From assembly GCF_004345785.1 (NCBI RefSeq), contig NZ_SLXI01000003.1:1-64000 (forward strand): 64,000 nucleotides of DNA. Reading direction: 5' to 3'. The stretch comes from Bisgaardia hudsonensis. GTDB taxonomy: Bacteria > Pseudomonadota > Gammaproteobacteria > Enterobacterales > Pasteurellaceae. A model generated the notes under the pieces. It made no database searches. It was not told the DNA's origin and saw only the letters and a list, made by a program, of their open reading frames with translations. A program made the translations under genes and the position numbers. Positions within the stretch are counted from its first letter, which is position 1, and every line of letters begins with the position of its first letter. Below, piece by piece: positions 24,265 through 35,173 of this stretch.

Positions 24265-26094
24265 TTAAGACCCATTTAAAATATCAAAAATTTTCTCAGC
24301 TAAGGCACGAGAAATATTTGGTACAGAGGCAATTTCATCAACTGTGGCATTTTTAACCCCTTGCATTCCCCCTAAATATTTTAACAATGCTTGGCGACGT
24401 TTAGCACCAACGCCCTCAATGGTTTCTAAACCACTTTGGGTAAAGACTTTTTGACGTTTTTTGCGGTGTCCTGTAATCGCGTGATTATGGCTTTCATCTC
24501 GAATATGTTGAATTAAATGTAAAGCGAGACTATCATCAGGTAAATTCAATTCTTCGCCAGTATTACTAATAATCAAAGTTTCTAACCCTGCTCGGCGATC
24601 CACACCTTTTGCTACCCCAATTAATAAGGGTTTGCCTTTATCCCAAGACACATTTAGGCTATCAAACACTTGCAATGCTCGGTTTAGTTGCCCTTTTCCT
24701 CCATCAATAAAGATAATATCTGGAATTTTTTCCTCTTCCAATGGACGATCATAGCGTTTTAATAATGCTTGCTCCATTGCGGCATAGTCATCGCCCCCTG
24801 TAATCCCCGTAATATTAAAACGGCGATAATCTGCTTTAAAAGGACCTTCGGCATTAAATACCACACAAGAGGCGATAGTTTGCTCCCCCATTGTATGACT
24901 AATATCAAAACATTCCATACGCTTAATTTCAGAAATACCTAATAAATTCTGCAAGGCAATATAACGCTCTTCCATTAATGAAGATTGTTTTAACTGGGTC
25001 ACTAACGCTGCTTTGGCATTCATTTGTGCCAGTTGCAAGTATTTGCTTTTATTACCTTTGGCATTATCTTGAATAATTACTTTACGTCCTGCTCGCTCTG
25101 TTAATAAGTTTTCTAAATCATTTTTTTCAATTAACTTATGATCCACAATAATCGTATTAGGGATAGTTCTACCTTTATGCCCTTGTAAATAAAACTGCCC
25201 AACAAAAGTTGCTGTTAATTCAGGTAAATCAGTATTAGAGGGGACTTTGGGGAAATAGCTACGATTTCCTAAAATTTTTCCTTGTCGAATGAAAAGCACT
25301 TGCACACAGGCTAAACCTAATTGGTAAGCAATAGCAATAATATCAATATCATCAAGTCTTTCATTAGAGACAAACTGTTTCTCAGTTACCGAACGAACCG
25401 CTTGTATTTGATCTCGAAAACGTGCCGCCTGTTCAAAATTAAGGGTTTGACTGGCTTGTTCCATTTTTGAAATAAGATGATCTAATACTTGTTGATCCTT
25501 ACCTTGTAAAAATAAACGTGCAAAATTAACCTGTTGATTATATTCTTCATCGGTTACATAACCAGCGACACAAGGTGCAGAACAACGCTCTATTTGATAT
25601 TGTAAACAAGGTCGAGAGCGGTTTTTATAAACAGAATTTTCACATTGGCGAATAGGAAATAGTTTTTGCAATAGAGATAAGGTTTCTCGAACCGCACTGG
25701 CGTGTGGATAAGGTCCAAAATATTCCCCTTGAATTTTTTTAGTACCTCGATAAGAGGTAATTCTGGGGTGGCGTTCTTTTGTCAGTAAAATATAGGGATA
25801 AGACTTATCATCTCGTAATAATACATTATAACGAGGTTGAAATTCTTTAATGTAATTATGTTCAAGGAGCAATGCTTCTGTTTCAGAAGAGGTGATTGTA
25901 GTTTCAATATGATGAATTGAGGCAACCAATGCTTCTGTTTTTTTGCTCGTTAAATTAGTACGAAAATAACTGGCAAGTCGCTTTTTAAGATTTTTCGCTT
26001 TTCCCACATAAATAACCGTACCTTTATCGTCAAACATTCGATAAACGCCCGGTTGTTCCGTTACAAGTTTTAAAAAGGCTTTGTGGTCAAACAT
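24265..26094 (-). CDS. uvrC: UvrABC excinuclease subunit C
   Basis: The nuclease of nucleotide excision repair makes both incisions around a lesion marked by UvrA/UvrB. The 609 residues include the GIY-YIG domain ([25 protein letters not shown], about 16-40), a cysteine cluster ([18 protein letters not shown]), the UvrB-interacting UVR motif (about 203-237), the RNase H-like 5'-nuclease region ([12 protein letters not shown]) and C-terminal helix-hairpin-helix motifs ([18 protein letters not shown]). Length is normal. The kdsB stop lies 27 bp away on the same strand. Confidence 0.97.
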   Translation of the reverse strand: MFDHKAFLKLVTEQPGVYRMFDDKGTVIYVGKAKNLKKRLASYFRTNLTSKKTEALVASIHHIETTITSSETEALLLEHNYIKEFQPRYNVLLRDDKSYPYILLTKERHPRITSYRGTKKIQGEYFGPYPHASAVRETLSLLQKLFPIRQCENSVYKNRSRPCLQYQIERCSAPCVAGYVTDEEYNQQVNFARLFLQGKDQQVLDHLISKMEQASQTLNFEQAARFRDQIQAVRSVTEKQFVSNERLDDIDIIAIAYQLGLACVQVLFIRQGKILGNRSYFPKVPSNTDLPELTATFVGQFYLQGHKGRTIPNTIIVDHKLIEKNDLENLLTERAGRKVIIQDNAKGNKSKYLQLAQMNAKAALVTQLKQSSLMEERYIALQNLLGISEIKRMECFDISHTMGEQTIASCVVFNAEGPFKADYRRFNITGITGGDDYAAMEQALLKRYDRPLEEEKIPDIIFIDGGKGQLNRALQVFDSLNVSWDKGKPLLIGVAKGVDRRAGLETLIISNTGEELNLPDDSLALHLIQHIRDESHNHAITGHRKKRQKVFTQSGLETIEGVGAKRRQALLKYLGGMQGVKNATVDEIASVPNISRALAEKIFDILNGS

Positions 26095-26121
26095 AAAATA
26101 TATTGAGCTATTTGATAAAAA

Positions 26122-26907
26122 CTAACTTAAAATAGACCGCACTTTTTCAAGATCTGCTTGAGTATCTACCCCAACGGCTGGCACTTCTTTTGCTAATTCT
26201 ACGTGAATTTTTTCGCCGTACCATAACACTCTAAGTTGTTCTAGACTTTCGATATTTTCTAAAGCACTTGGTTGCCATTGTACATATTGTTTAATAAATC
26301 CTGCTCGGTAAGCATAGATACCAATATGGCGTAAATAATGATCTTGTAATTGGATTTGTTCTAAAGTTACTTTTTTCTCTACAAGTGGTGCAAATTGATC
26401 TCTATTCCAAGGAATAACCGCTCTAGAAAAATACAATACATAGCCATCTTTATCAGTTAAAACTTTTACTGCATTCGGATTAAATAATTCTTCAGTATCG
26501 GTGATTTTTACAGCAAGCGTTGCCATATTGACTTGATATTTTGCTAAATTTTCAGCTACTTGACTAACGATAACTGGTGGAATTAAAGGTTCATCACCTT
26601 GAATATTCACAATAATTTCATTGTCCGCAATATTCAATTTTTCCACCACTTCCGCCAAGCGTTCTGTACCAGAATTATGATTGATAGCAGTCATACAAAC
26701 TTCGCCACCAAAATCCGTTACTACTTTTGCGACTTCTTCATTATCCGTTGCTACGATAACTCGATTTGCACCCGCTTGTTGTGCTTTTTCCCATACGTGT
26801 TGAATCATAGGTTTACCAACAATATCAGCAAGGGGTTTACCCGGTAAACGACTTGACGCATAACGAGCAGGAATAATTACCGTAAATGTTGTTTTATTCG
26901 TTTTCAT
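26122..26907 (-). CDS. kdsB: 3-deoxy-manno-octulosonate cytidylyltransferase (CMP-KDO synthetase)
   Basis: This enzyme activates KDO with CTP for transfer to lipid A. The 261-residue nucleotidyltransferase has [15 protein letters not shown] (nucleotide-binding), [11 protein letters not shown] (metal-binding Asp) and the RHIGIYAYR segment. It belongs with lpxK and msbA just upstream on the same strand, all in lipid A/KDO assembly. One uptake sequence lies inside the 3' end (26137-26145). Confidence 0.97.
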   Translation of the reverse strand: MKTNKTTFTVIIPARYASSRLPGKPLADIVGKPMIQHVWEKAQQAGANRVIVATDNEEVAKVVTDFGGEVCMTAINHNSGTERLAEVVEKLNIADNEIIVNIQGDEPLIPPVIVSQVAENLAKYQVNMATLAVKITDTEELFNPNAVKVLTDKDGYVLYFSRAVIPWNRDQFAPLVEKKVTLEQIQLQDHYLRHIGIYAYRAGFIKQYVQWQPSALENIESLEQLRVLWYGEKIHVELAKEVPAVGVDTQADLEKVRSILS

Positions 26908-26914
26908 ATTTCAC

Positions 26915-27094
26915 CTACGACTCGCTAGTTTGATCTAACGTGCTAGCTTTATTGGATAATAACACAGGAATACCATTTTGAATGGAATAAGCTAAGTTAT
27001 CCTGTTCACAAATTAGTTGATTTTTATCTTCATCATACATTAATTGCCCTTGACACTTCGGACAGGCAATAAGTTTAAGTAAACGATTATTCAT
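26915..27094 (-). CDS. Trm112-family small protein (YcaR-like)
   Basis: A 59-residue protein between lpxK and kdsB. It starts [20 protein letters not shown] and contains [20 protein letters not shown], the Trm112/UPF0434 pattern. CPKC and a third cysteine at 29 could hold zinc or iron. Its start overlaps the lpxK stop by 8 bp and it ends 7 bp before the kdsB ATG, exactly the lpxK-ycaR-kdsB arrangement of gamma-proteobacteria. Eukaryotic and archaeal Trm112 activates methyltransferases; the bacterial role is unclear. Confidence 0.92.
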   Translation of the reverse strand: MNNRLLKLIACPKCQGQLMYDEDKNQLICEQDNLAYSIQNGIPVLLSNKASTLDQTSES

Positions 27095-28079
27095 TTTTTA
27101 GCCCTTGTACTACTTTATCAATAAATATTGGTACATCTTTTCCTGTAATTTCTGCTTCTACTGGAATATACCACCAATTATCTTCTGCAAATTGACCGCA
27201 CTTTACCGCATCTTTTTCTGTCATAAAGAGCGGTTGTTTTTTATTAAATTTTGATAATAAATCAGCATTAAATTTTTGGTGATCTTGTAACGCTTGAGTT
27301 GTATCTAATTTGATCCCTAGTTCTTGTAACATAGTAAAAAAACGCTGTGGATTACCAATTCCAGCAATAGCATTCGCAATTTCTCCACTGAAAGCAAACA
27401 TTAACCGTTGTTCTGCTGTTACTAAATTAATTGCATATTTTGGTACTAAGGTAATCACGTTATTAGAATATTCGGTAGCTTTACCATTACTTAAAATCAA
27501 ATCAACAGATTTTAGGCGGTGAGGTAATTCTCTTAATGGACCTGAGGGCATCACAAAGCCATTTCCAATACCACGATCCGCATCAATAACAATAATTTCA
27601 AAATCACGTTGTAATTTGTAATGTTGTAACCCATCATCACTAATAATGACATCACAAGCATATTCTTTTAATAATAATTCAATAGCTTCTTTTCGACTGG
27701 CAGAAATACAAACTGGTACATTGGTTCTTTTAGCAATTAATACTGGCTCATCGCCACATTGAATAGGCTCATCTTTGCTAGAAACTAGACGAGGATAATA
27801 GCCTGATTGACTACCATAACCACGAGAAATTACTCCAACCTTGAAATGTTGTTTTTGTAATTGTTGTACAAGCCAAATAACTACTGGTGTTTTCCCATTG
27901 CCACCAACAGAAATATTGCCTACGACAATGACTGGGACTGGACTATGATAACTAGATAGAATATTTTTTTTAAATAACAATAAACGAATTTGGGCAATAA
28001 GCCAAAATAAAGCAGAAAAAGGCAACAATAGCCAAGCAATAACTAAAGCGGAGAAATTTTGTTTATACCAAAAGTCCAT
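27087..28079 (-). CDS. lpxK: Tetraacyldisaccharide 4'-kinase
   Basis: This enzyme phosphorylates the lipid A precursor at the 4' position on the inner face of the inner membrane. The 330 residues have an N-terminal membrane helix (about 10-32) and the P-loop [13 protein letters not shown] (about 53-65). Further conserved blocks are [28 protein letters not shown] and [18 protein letters not shown]. It lies 13 bp downstream of msbA, which flips the finished lipid A, forming the usual msbA-lpxK-kdsB unit. Confidence 0.97.
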   Translation of the reverse strand: MDFWYKQNFSALVIAWLLLPFSALFWLIAQIRLLLFKKNILSSYHSPVPVIVVGNISVGGNGKTPVVIWLVQQLQKQHFKVGVISRGYGSQSGYYPRLVSSKDEPIQCGDEPVLIAKRTNVPVCISASRKEAIELLLKEYACDVIISDDGLQHYKLQRDFEIIVIDADRGIGNGFVMPSGPLRELPHRLKSVDLILSNGKATEYSNNVITLVPKYAINLVTAEQRLMFAFSGEIANAIAGIGNPQRFFTMLQELGIKLDTTQALQDHQKFNADLLSKFNKKQPLFMTEKDAVKCGQFAEDNWWYIPVEAEITGKDVPIFIDKVVQGLKNE

Positions 28080-28092
28080 TATTTCTACCTAA

Positions 28093-29841
28093 TTAATGGT
28101 TAAATTGCATTGTATGTAATTGCTTATAAGCACCCTCTTTTGCCAACAGATCTTTATGTGTGCCACGTTCAATAATTTGACCTTGATCCATCACTAAAAT
28201 TTCATCTGCTTTTTCAATTGTAGATAAGCGGTGTGCTATGACTAATACCGTTCTATTTTTCTGCACTTCTTCTAATGCTGATTGAATAGCCCGTTCTGAT
28301 GCGGTATCTAATGCAGAAGTTGCCTCATCTAAAATCAGCACAGGAGAATTTCTTAATAAAGCACGAGCAATGGCTAACCGCTGACGTTGACCACCAGATA
28401 AACTTGCACCATTTTCGCCAATTATCGTATCTAAACCGTGTTCTAATTTTTCAATAAATTCCATTGCGTGTGCTGCAGTGGCCGCTTTAATAATATCTTC
28501 TCTTGTATATTTTTCAGTAGCCGCATAAGCAATATTATTCGCAACAGTATCATTAAATAAATGCACTTGTTGTGAAACAACTGCACAGTTTTCTCGTAAA
28601 TTAGCTAAGGTATAATCCTTAATATTGATCCCGTCTAATAATATTTCCCCTTGTTCAAGATCATAAAAACGTGTTACTAGGTTAGCGATCGTCGATTTAC
28701 CCGATCCTGAACGTCCCACCAATGCAAAAGTTTTTCCTTTTGGAATGGTAAATGAAACATTATTTAAAGCTAATTCTTCTCTTCCTTGATAACTAAAGTT
28801 CACATTTTTAAAAGATAGCTCCCCTTGAACTTGATTAACTTGGTGACTGCCTTTATCTTTTTCAGTTTCCAAATCAAGAATAGCAAATAACGTTTGACAA
28901 GCCGCCATACCACGTTGGAATTGAGCATTAACATTAGTCAATGATTTCAATGGTCGCATCATCGCTAACATTGAAGAAAAGACGACTGTAAATGCACCCG
29001 CGGTCAAGTTTTGAGCCATTATCACAGGAAGTGTCGCAAGATACAGTACCGCCGAAAGTGCAAAAGAGGCAATAATTTGCACCACAGGATCTGAAATGGC
29101 ATCAGCCATCATTACTTTCATTCCTTTACGTCGCATATCATTACTTACGTGATTAAATCGCTCTTCTTCTACTTTCTGTCCCCCAAAAGACAATACAACT
29201 TTATGCCCTTTTAGCATTTGTTCCGCAGTCGAGGTCAACTCTCCCATAGAATCCTGCATATTTTTTCCTAAATTACGAAATATTTTAGAAACTGCTCTAA
29301 TTAAAATGGCAATAATAGGACCGATGATGAAAAGTACGAGAGAAAGACGCCAACTGGTATAGAGCATTACACCTAATAGCGAAATAATATAAGCGCCTTC
29401 ACGGACAATAGTTACTAAAGCACCAGAAGATGAATTTGCGACTTGTTCACTATCATAAGTGATACGAGAAAGTAACTTTCCTGCTGAGTTTTGATCAAAA
29501 AAGGTAACTGGCATATACATTAAATGCTTAAAAATACGACGACGCATTACCATCACTACTTTACCTGATACCCAAGCAAGACAATAGGTAGAGATAAAGC
29601 TAGTTATACCTCGTAAAATAATTAGCAATACCACGGCTACCGACATCATTCTCAAAAAAGAGGTATCTGTCTTCCCAAAACCATCATCAAGTAATGGTTT
29701 TAACATTTGAATTAGTCCTGCATCAGTAAGTGCATTTAAAACCAATGCGATAGCAGAAACAATTAACCCCAATTTAAAAGGCGCAATAGTCGGCCATAAA
29801 CGTTTAAAAGTTTGAATAGTAGAAAGATCTTTATCTTGCAT
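28093..29841 (-). CDS. msbA: Lipid A export ATP-binding/permease protein
   Basis: This homodimeric ABC flippase moves core-lipid A across the inner membrane. The 582 residues comprise six membrane helices (about 20-310), then the nucleotide-binding domain: Walker [11 protein letters not shown]-loop [19 protein letters not shown], signature [15 protein letters not shown], Walker [13 protein letters not shown] and the switch histidine in VIAHRLSTI. It is encoded 32 bp downstream of comEC on the same strand. Confidence 0.97.
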   Translation of the reverse strand: MQDKDLSTIQTFKRLWPTIAPFKLGLIVSAIALVLNALTDAGLIQMLKPLLDDGFGKTDTSFLRMMSVAVVLLIILRGITSFISTYCLAWVSGKVVMVMRRRIFKHLMYMPVTFFDQNSAGKLLSRITYDSEQVANSSSGALVTIVREGAYIISLLGVMLYTSWRLSLVLFIIGPIIAILIRAVSKIFRNLGKNMQDSMGELTSTAEQMLKGHKVVLSFGGQKVEEERFNHVSNDMRRKGMKVMMADAISDPVVQIIASFALSAVLYLATLPVIMAQNLTAGAFTVVFSSMLAMMRPLKSLTNVNAQFQRGMAACQTLFAILDLETEKDKGSHQVNQVQGELSFKNVNFSYQGREELALNNVSFTIPKGKTFALVGRSGSGKSTIANLVTRFYDLEQGEILLDGINIKDYTLANLRENCAVVSQQVHLFNDTVANNIAYAATEKYTREDIIKAATAAHAMEFIEKLEHGLDTIIGENGASLSGGQRQRLAIARALLRNSPVLILDEATSALDTASERAIQSALEEVQKNRTVLVIAHRLSTIEKADEILVMDQGQIIERGTHKDLLAKEGAYKQLHTMQFNH

Positions 29842-29873
29842 AATATCTCTTATTTATAATAATCATACAGTCG

Positions 29874-32327
29874 TTATTGTAACCTTAAATACCTATCTAT
29901 GCCAATTAAACCACTGAACCAAGGGCTAAATTTATGCCGAGCTTGCTCAATACTAAAACTTGTTTCATAAAAATGTATATTGATCTGACCTGAATGTGCG
30001 GTATTAAATATTAAGGAATTTTGTGTTTGTAAGTTTTTAATCACGCTTTGATGTGGGAAATGCCATAGATTCCAACGACCACTTGAAATTAAAGCCACTT
30101 TAGGTTGTATATGCTCTACAAAAAATTGACTTGTTGAGGTTTTACTACCGTGATGGCCCACTTGAAGAATATCAATTTGACCAATAGAAGATAAAATTTT
30201 CTTTTCTATCTCAATAGTTACATCACCTGTTAATAAAATTTTATGCTTATTATCAGTAACCAATAAAACACAAGAATCCTCATTTTTTGATCTTTTGACG
30301 ATTTTTTCTGGTGATAAAGCGATCAATGATAACCCATACCAATGCCATTTTTTCCCTCTTTTACAAAAAGAGCGGTTAAATTTTGGATTATTTTCTGAAT
30401 ATTTTTTCGTTGATGTAGTAATCACTTCAATATTAGGATATTGTTGCAATATGTCTTTTACTCCTCCAGAGTGATCGTTATCATCGTGACTAACAAAGAG
30501 TTTTTCTAATTGAATGCCCTCTCGTTGCAAATAAGGAATAATTTCCGCTCTTGCCATACTTCCCGTTTTCCAACCAGCCCCAGTATCATAGAGAATAGCA
30601 CGCTTATCTTTAACGATTAAAGTCGCTAATCCTTGTCCAATATCCATTGTTTCTAAATGCCACAATGGTTGTAGAAAAAATAGTTTAATCATATAGCCCA
30701 AATAAAGAAACAACCCAACACTACCAATATATTTACCTATTTGCCATTCTCGTTTCGGTAAACTTCGTTTTTCATTCAAAGATAGAGGAAAACCCTTGTG
30801 ATAAAAACTAGGGCGATGTTCATCTAAAATATTATTTTTTGAAAAATAGATCCAATAAATAAACAAGAAAAATAATAAAATTAAGATAAGGGATATAAAA
30901 TAACTCCATTCATTATTGACCGTAATCCAATTTTCTTTTAGTGAGAAAATAATATTGTTCGTTTTCACTAGTAACCAATCCGCTATTTCCCAAGAATGCC
31001 ATAATCCATTACTAAACACAGCAAATAAAATAATAGGAACAATACATAAACTAAACAAGGGAACCACAATTAAATTCGCAATAAAGCTGACAGATGATAT
31101 GCCTTGAAAAAAGAAAAGTTGAACTGGAGTAAATAACCACAATAGACCAATTTGCAGATGAAATAATCCTAAAATATACCGCACTTTATTTCCAAAAACG
31201 TAAGTGATGCTTTCATTTTTCCACTGAAATAAAGATAAGGGAATAAATTTATACCAAATGATTAAACAAAATACTGCATTAACGGATAACCAAAAACTAC
31301 TTGATAACAACATCAATGGATCAATAACACATAATATGGCAATCACACGAAAAAATAGTTGCCATACCGATAAATATAATCGCCACAAATGAAAACAATA
31401 GATAAGTATTAACGCTAAAATTCCACGCAAAGTAGGAATACTAAAACCTGCAAGATACGCATAAAAGCTTGCAAAAACCAATCCAGTAATAATGGGTAAC
31501 AATGGGGTAATTTTATTTGTAGGTAGAAAAAATTGCCCTAACCTCGCTAATGAAAATCCTATTAACATCGCTAAACCAATATGCAATCCTGAAATTGCTA
31601 TCAAATGGGCGGTATTAGTCTTTTGGTAAGCTTGCCAAGTATTATGGTCTAACCAAGCCCTTTCACCAAAACCTAGTGCCATTAGCAATCCTTGAGAAGA
31701 TAAATGCGCTGTTTTTTCTAAAGCTAAATTAAGCTGTTTTTCCCGCCAAGAAAAAATATTCTTTTTTTTGACCGCACTTTTTACCTTACCATAAGCAACA
31801 ATACCTTGCGATAAATACCATTTTTGTTTATCAAATCCACCAAAATTTAAACGTGAGGAAATAGGTCTTAACTTTATTTTTGTCGTCCATATTTCCCCAA
31901 CTAAAATGCGATGATCATCTTTCCAATTAAGATAAATATTTTGCCCATTTAATATATTATCAGATCTTATTTTAGCTAAGACTGTCTGATATGAAGTTTG
32001 CTTAAAAATTTTTATAATTTGAATATCAATAGGTTGAGAACTATCAATTCTATTAACTTGATCGCCTATATTTAGTAAGTTTAGAGCATTAGAATGAAAA
32101 TAAAATAATGACGTCAAAAGAACTATTAATAAATGGCATAATTTAATTAATCTCAAGTAATGCTTAACATAAGCATAAATAAGAATCAGCAAAAATAATA
32201 AACTGACGAATAAAAATACTGTAAATGTCATCAACCCCCAATCAGGTAAATACAATAAACTTAATGCAGCAAAGAAAATTATTTTACTGATTACATCTAA
32301 ATCTAATGGAAATACTAACTTTTTCAT
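29874..32327 (-). CDS. comEC: DNA uptake channel protein ComEC/Rec2
   Basis: This inner-membrane channel takes single-stranded DNA into the cytoplasm during natural transformation. In Haemophilus it is called Rec2. The 817 residues show an N-terminal membrane/OB-like region, a multi-span competence domain (TNTAHLIAISGLHIGLAMLIGFSLA near 233), and a C-terminal metallo-beta-lactamase-like domain with SHDDNDHSGGV and LQVGHHGSKTST. The family's full length is present, so transformation is probably functional, in line with the many uptake sequences, two of which lie inside this gene. In Enterobacteria and Pasteurellaceae comEC commonly precedes msbA, as here. Confidence 0.94.
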   Translation of the reverse strand: MKKLVFPLDLDVISKIIFFAALSLLYLPDWGLMTFTVFLFVSLLFLLILIYAYVKHYLRLIKLCHLLIVLLTSLFYFHSNALNLLNIGDQVNRIDSSQPIDIQIIKIFKQTSYQTVLAKIRSDNILNGQNIYLNWKDDHRILVGEIWTTKIKLRPISSRLNFGGFDKQKWYLSQGIVAYGKVKSAVKKKNIFSWREKQLNLALEKTAHLSSQGLLMALGFGERAWLDHNTWQAYQKTNTAHLIAISGLHIGLAMLIGFSLARLGQFFLPTNKITPLLPIITGLVFASFYAYLAGFSIPTLRGILALILIYCFHLWRLYLSVWQLFFRVIAILCVIDPLMLLSSSFWLSVNAVFCLIIWYKFIPLSLFQWKNESITYVFGNKVRYILGLFHLQIGLLWLFTPVQLFFFQGISSVSFIANLIVVPLFSLCIVPIILFAVFSNGLWHSWEIADWLLVKTNNIIFSLKENWITVNNEWSYFISLILILLFFLFIYWIYFSKNNILDEHRPSFYHKGFPLSLNEKRSLPKREWQIGKYIGSVGLFLYLGYMIKLFFLQPLWHLETMDIGQGLATLIVKDKRAILYDTGAGWKTGSMARAEIIPYLQREGIQLEKLFVSHDDNDHSGGVKDILQQYPNIEVITTSTKKYSENNPKFNRSFCKRGKKWHWYGLSLIALSPEKIVKRSKNEDSCVLLVTDNKHKILLTGDVTIEIEKKILSSIGQIDILQVGHHGSKTSTSQFFVEHIQPKVALISSGRWNLWHFPHQSVIKNLQTQNSLIFNTAHSGQINIHFYETSFSIEQARHKFSPWFSGLIGIDRYLRLQ

Positions 32328-32587
32328 AAATTAAAATCTTTTTCATCACTATCTAAGATTTCAATATTAGTACCTATAAAATTTATCTTTTTTTGGAATC
32401 TAGATCGCAAAATTAACATTTTTTTATAAGAAAATTGTCATCTTAAGTAAATTTATTTGCTTATTTGTTTAACTTCTGATATTTATAGCGCCTTTAAAAT
32501 TTACTGTTCCAAAACTAATGGAATTTTAATGACTACCACCCTGAAATACTAATTTGGTATTTTAAAATTAAATATTAGGAGAGAATA
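32328..32587. other. Divergent spacer between comEC and dksA
   Basis: 260 bp of AT-rich DNA that must carry promoters for both genes. A good ribosome binding site (AGGAGAG) precedes dksA. No CRP-S-type competence operator (TGCGA-N6-TCGCA) was seen in front of comEC. Confidence 0.4.
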
Positions 32588-33025
32588 ATGTCCAAATCCT
32601 CTTTAAGCCTATTAGCTCTAGCAGGTGTCGAGCCTTATAAAGAGAAAAAAGGTGAAGAATATATGAATGAAGACCAAAAGCTTCATTTCAAAAAAATATT
32701 ACAAGCTTGGCTTGAACAAATTCGCGAAGAGACATCTCGGACAGTTGCTCATATGAAAGATGAAGCATCTAATTTCCCCGATCCATCAGATAGAGCAACA
32801 CAGGAAGAAGAGTTTAGTTTAGAATTACGTACTCGAGATCGTGAACGTAAGCTAATGAAAAAAATTGAACACACATTAAAAAAACTCGAAACCGATGACT
32901 TTGGTTATTGCGATTCTTGTGGGGTTGAAATTGGTATTCGTCGTTTGGAAGCTCGCCCTACAGCAGATCTTTGTATCGACTGTAAAACCTTAGCAGAACT
33001 TCGCGAAAAACAAATGATTGGTTAG
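32588..33025 (+). CDS. dksA: RNA polymerase-binding transcription factor DksA
   Basis: This factor binds the RNA polymerase secondary channel and, with ppGpp, represses rRNA promoters and activates amino-acid synthesis genes. The 145 residues form a coiled coil (about 33-108) whose tip carries the acidic pair in [14 protein letters not shown] four-cysteine zinc finger follows (CDSC at 115-118 and CIDC at 136-139). The order dksA-pcnB-folK is conserved in gamma-proteobacteria. It is closed by its own terminator. Confidence 0.97.
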   Translation: MSKSSLSLLALAGVEPYKEKKGEEYMNEDQKLHFKKILQAWLEQIREETSRTVAHMKDEASNFPDPSDRATQEEEFSLELRTRDRERKLMKKIEHTLKKLETDDFGYCDSCGVEIGIRRLEARPTADLCIDCKTLAELREKQMIG

Positions 33026-33062
33026 ACACCTTATCATCAATATTAGTTTACAATAAGAATAT

Positions 33063-33087
33063 AGGTGCGAAAATACGCACCTTTCTT
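33063..33087 (+). terminator. dksA terminator
   Basis: AGGTGCG (33063-33069) / CGCACCT (33076-33082) with a 6-nt loop, followed by TTCTT. Read-through to pcnB is likely to be partial. Confidence 0.75.
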
Positions 33088-33155
33088 GCATAAACTTATA
33101 TTATGTTTTCTAATCACTATTGAAGAGATAAAATTAGAGTATTACGGAGCTAGCT

Positions 33156-34640
33156 ATTTTAACTTTAATAAAAAATCTGTTGAAAAAAAAATCACAATTA
33201 ATATCTAAAAAACAACGTTCTAACTCAACAGAACAAAATAAAAAGCATTCATCTGAAAATAAAAAAGAACGTGATGAAGAGATTTTAATAAAAAAAAATA
33301 AACCAACAAAATCTCGTTGTTATAACAAATATGTGGTTAAAGCATCAAACAATGGTATTACACCAAAAAATATACATAAAAATGCCTTAACTGTTGTTGA
33401 AAAATTACAACGTCAAGGTTATCAAGCTTATATTGTCGGTGGATGCTTACGAGATATCTTACTAGGAAAACAACCAAAAGACTTTGATGTTGCGACAAAT
33501 GCTAAGCCAGAGCAAATACAAGCAATTTTTCAGCGTCAATGTCGCTTGGTTGGTCGTCGTTTTCGCCTTGCTCATATAATGTTCGGACGTGATATTATTG
33601 AAGTTGCCACATTTCGAGCTAATCACGCTAATCCACATAATTCGGAACAAGCGAAACAAAATGATGCGGGTATGTTATTACGAGATAATGTGTACGGCAC
33701 AATAGAAGAAGATGCACAACGCCGAGATTTTACAATCAACGCATTATATTATAATCCTAAAGATAATACATTAATTGACTACTTTAATGGATTACAGGAC
33801 TTAAAATCAGGCAAACTACGTTTAATTGGTGATCCTGTTACTCGCTATCAAGAGGATCCCGTTCGAATGCTACGAGCTATACGCTTTATGGCAAAATTAG
33901 ATATGTTTTTAGAACGAGAAAGTGAAAAACCAATTTATGAGTTAGCACATCTACTTAGCAATATACCTAAGGCTCGTCTATTTGATGAGAGCTTAAAACT
34001 CTTGCAAGCAGGTTATGGCTTACAAACTTATCAATTACTTAGAAAATACAAATTATTTGATCAACTTTTCCCAGCATTAATGCCATATTTTACAGAAAAT
34101 GAGGATAGTTTTACTGAAAAAATGATCTTAACCGCCTTAAAATCTACGGATCAACGAGTTTCAGATAAGTTACGTATTAACCCAGCATTTTTATTTGCTG
34201 CATTTTTTTGGTATCCATTACGAGAAGAAGTTGATGTACTTAAAAATGAAGGCGGTCTAAATAATCACGATGCTTACGCACTCGCTAGCTCAGAGGTTTT
34301 AGATTTATTTTGCAAAGCACTTGCTGCTCCTCGTCGTCATACGGCTGTAATCAGAGATATTTGGTTCTTGCAATTACAACTATTAAAACGTGCAGGTAAT
34401 GCACCAGCGAAAACGCTCGAACACCCTAAATTTAGAGCGGCATTTGATTTACTCGCTATGCGAGCAGAAGTAGAAGGTGGCGAAAGTATTGAACTATCGG
34501 CTTGGTGGCATGAATATCAATTAAGTAATACCGAACAACGAGAAAGTTTACAAAAAGAACAACAACGCTTAAATCCGAAACCGAAAAAGAAATACTATCG
34601 TACAAGAAAGCGTAGAAAACCTAAACCACAACAAGTATGA
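33156..34640 (+). CDS. pcnB: Poly(A) polymerase I, probably initiated at AUU
   Basis: This enzyme adds 3' poly(A) tails that mark RNAs for decay. The core has VGGCLRDILLGKQPKDFDVATNAKPEQI (GG...RD and the DxD metal ligands), RLVGRRFRLAHIMFG and EEDAQRRDFTINALYYN, and a basic C-terminal tail (KPKKKYYRTRKRRKPKPQQ). No ATG start fits. The TTG at 33180 has no ribosome binding site, whereas ATT at 33156 follows GGAG (33146-33149) with 6-bp spacing in the same frame and gives 494 residues starting (M)LTLIKNLLKKKS. E. coli pcnB is known to start at AUU, in a similar MFTRVANF context. The stop overlaps folK as ATGA. Confidence 0.93.
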   Translation: MLTLIKNLLKKKSQLISKKQRSNSTEQNKKHSSENKKERDEEILIKKNKPTKSRCYNKYVVKASNNGITPKNIHKNALTVVEKLQRQGYQAYIVGGCLRDILLGKQPKDFDVATNAKPEQIQAIFQRQCRLVGRRFRLAHIMFGRDIIEVATFRANHANPHNSEQAKQNDAGMLLRDNVYGTIEEDAQRRDFTINALYYNPKDNTLIDYFNGLQDLKSGKLRLIGDPVTRYQEDPVRMLRAIRFMAKLDMFLERESEKPIYELAHLLSNIPKARLFDESLKLLQAGYGLQTYQLLRKYKLFDQLFPALMPYFTENEDSFTEKMILTALKSTDQRVSDKLRINPAFLFAAFFWYPLREEVDVLKNEGGLNNHDAYALASSEVLDLFCKALAAPRRHTAVIRDIWFLQLQLLKRAGNAPAKTLEHPKFRAAFDLLAMRAEVEGGESIELSAWWHEYQLSNTEQRESLQKEQQRLNPKPKKKYYRTRKRRKPKPQQV

Positions 34641-35119
34641 TGAAAACTGTTTATATTGCCTTAGGAAGTAACTTAAATACGCCCACTATGCAGTTAAATG
34701 CTGCAATAGAGGCATTATCTAATCTACCTGATACCAAGATAGAAGGCGTTAGCTCTTTTTATCAAAGTAAGCCTCTGGGACCACAAGATCAACCAGATTA
34801 TGTTAATGCGGTTACTTGTATTAAGACTGAGCTACAACCTTTGGCATTATTAGAGCAACTACAACATATTGAAAATACGCAAGGAAGAGTTCGCTTACGG
34901 CACTGGGGAGAAAGAACACTTGATCTTGACATATTGTTGTATGAAGATCTTGTATTAAATTCTGAACAGCTCACTATTCCCCACTATGATATGCAAAATA
35001 GAGAATTTGTGATCATTCCTTTATACGAAATTGCCCCAGAATTAATACTTCCCAATGGGGAAAAATTAGCTGAATTAGTGAAAAAATTCACTTCACATAA
35101 TATGATTAAGATAAAGTAA
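34637..35119 (+). CDS. folK: 6-hydroxymethyl-7,8-dihydropterin pyrophosphokinase
   Basis: This enzyme transfers pyrophosphate from ATP to hydroxymethyldihydropterin in folate synthesis. The 160 residues have YIALGSNL, the catalytic loop region, the signature RLRHWGERTLDLDIL (about 93-107, including the metal-binding Asp pair) and IPHYDMQNREFVIIPL. The ATG at 34637 overlaps the pcnB stop (ATGA), so translation is coupled; a second ATG follows directly. Confidence 0.96.
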   Translation: MMKTVYIALGSNLNTPTMQLNAAIEALSNLPDTKIEGVSSFYQSKPLGPQDQPDYVNAVTCIKTELQPLALLEQLQHIENTQGRVRLRHWGERTLDLDILLYEDLVLNSEQLTIPHYDMQNREFVIIPLYEIAPELILPNGEKLAELVKKFTSHNMIKIK

Positions 35120-35150
35120 AAATTAGGGGATACATTCTATCGTATCCCTA
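35119..35150 (-). terminator. metX terminator
   Basis: On the minus strand TAGGGATAC / GTATCCCCTA (one bulged base) is followed by ATTTTTACTTT, 24 bp beyond the metX stop. Confidence 0.7.
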
Positions 35151-35173
35151 CAATCAATCAGCTAAAATAAGTC

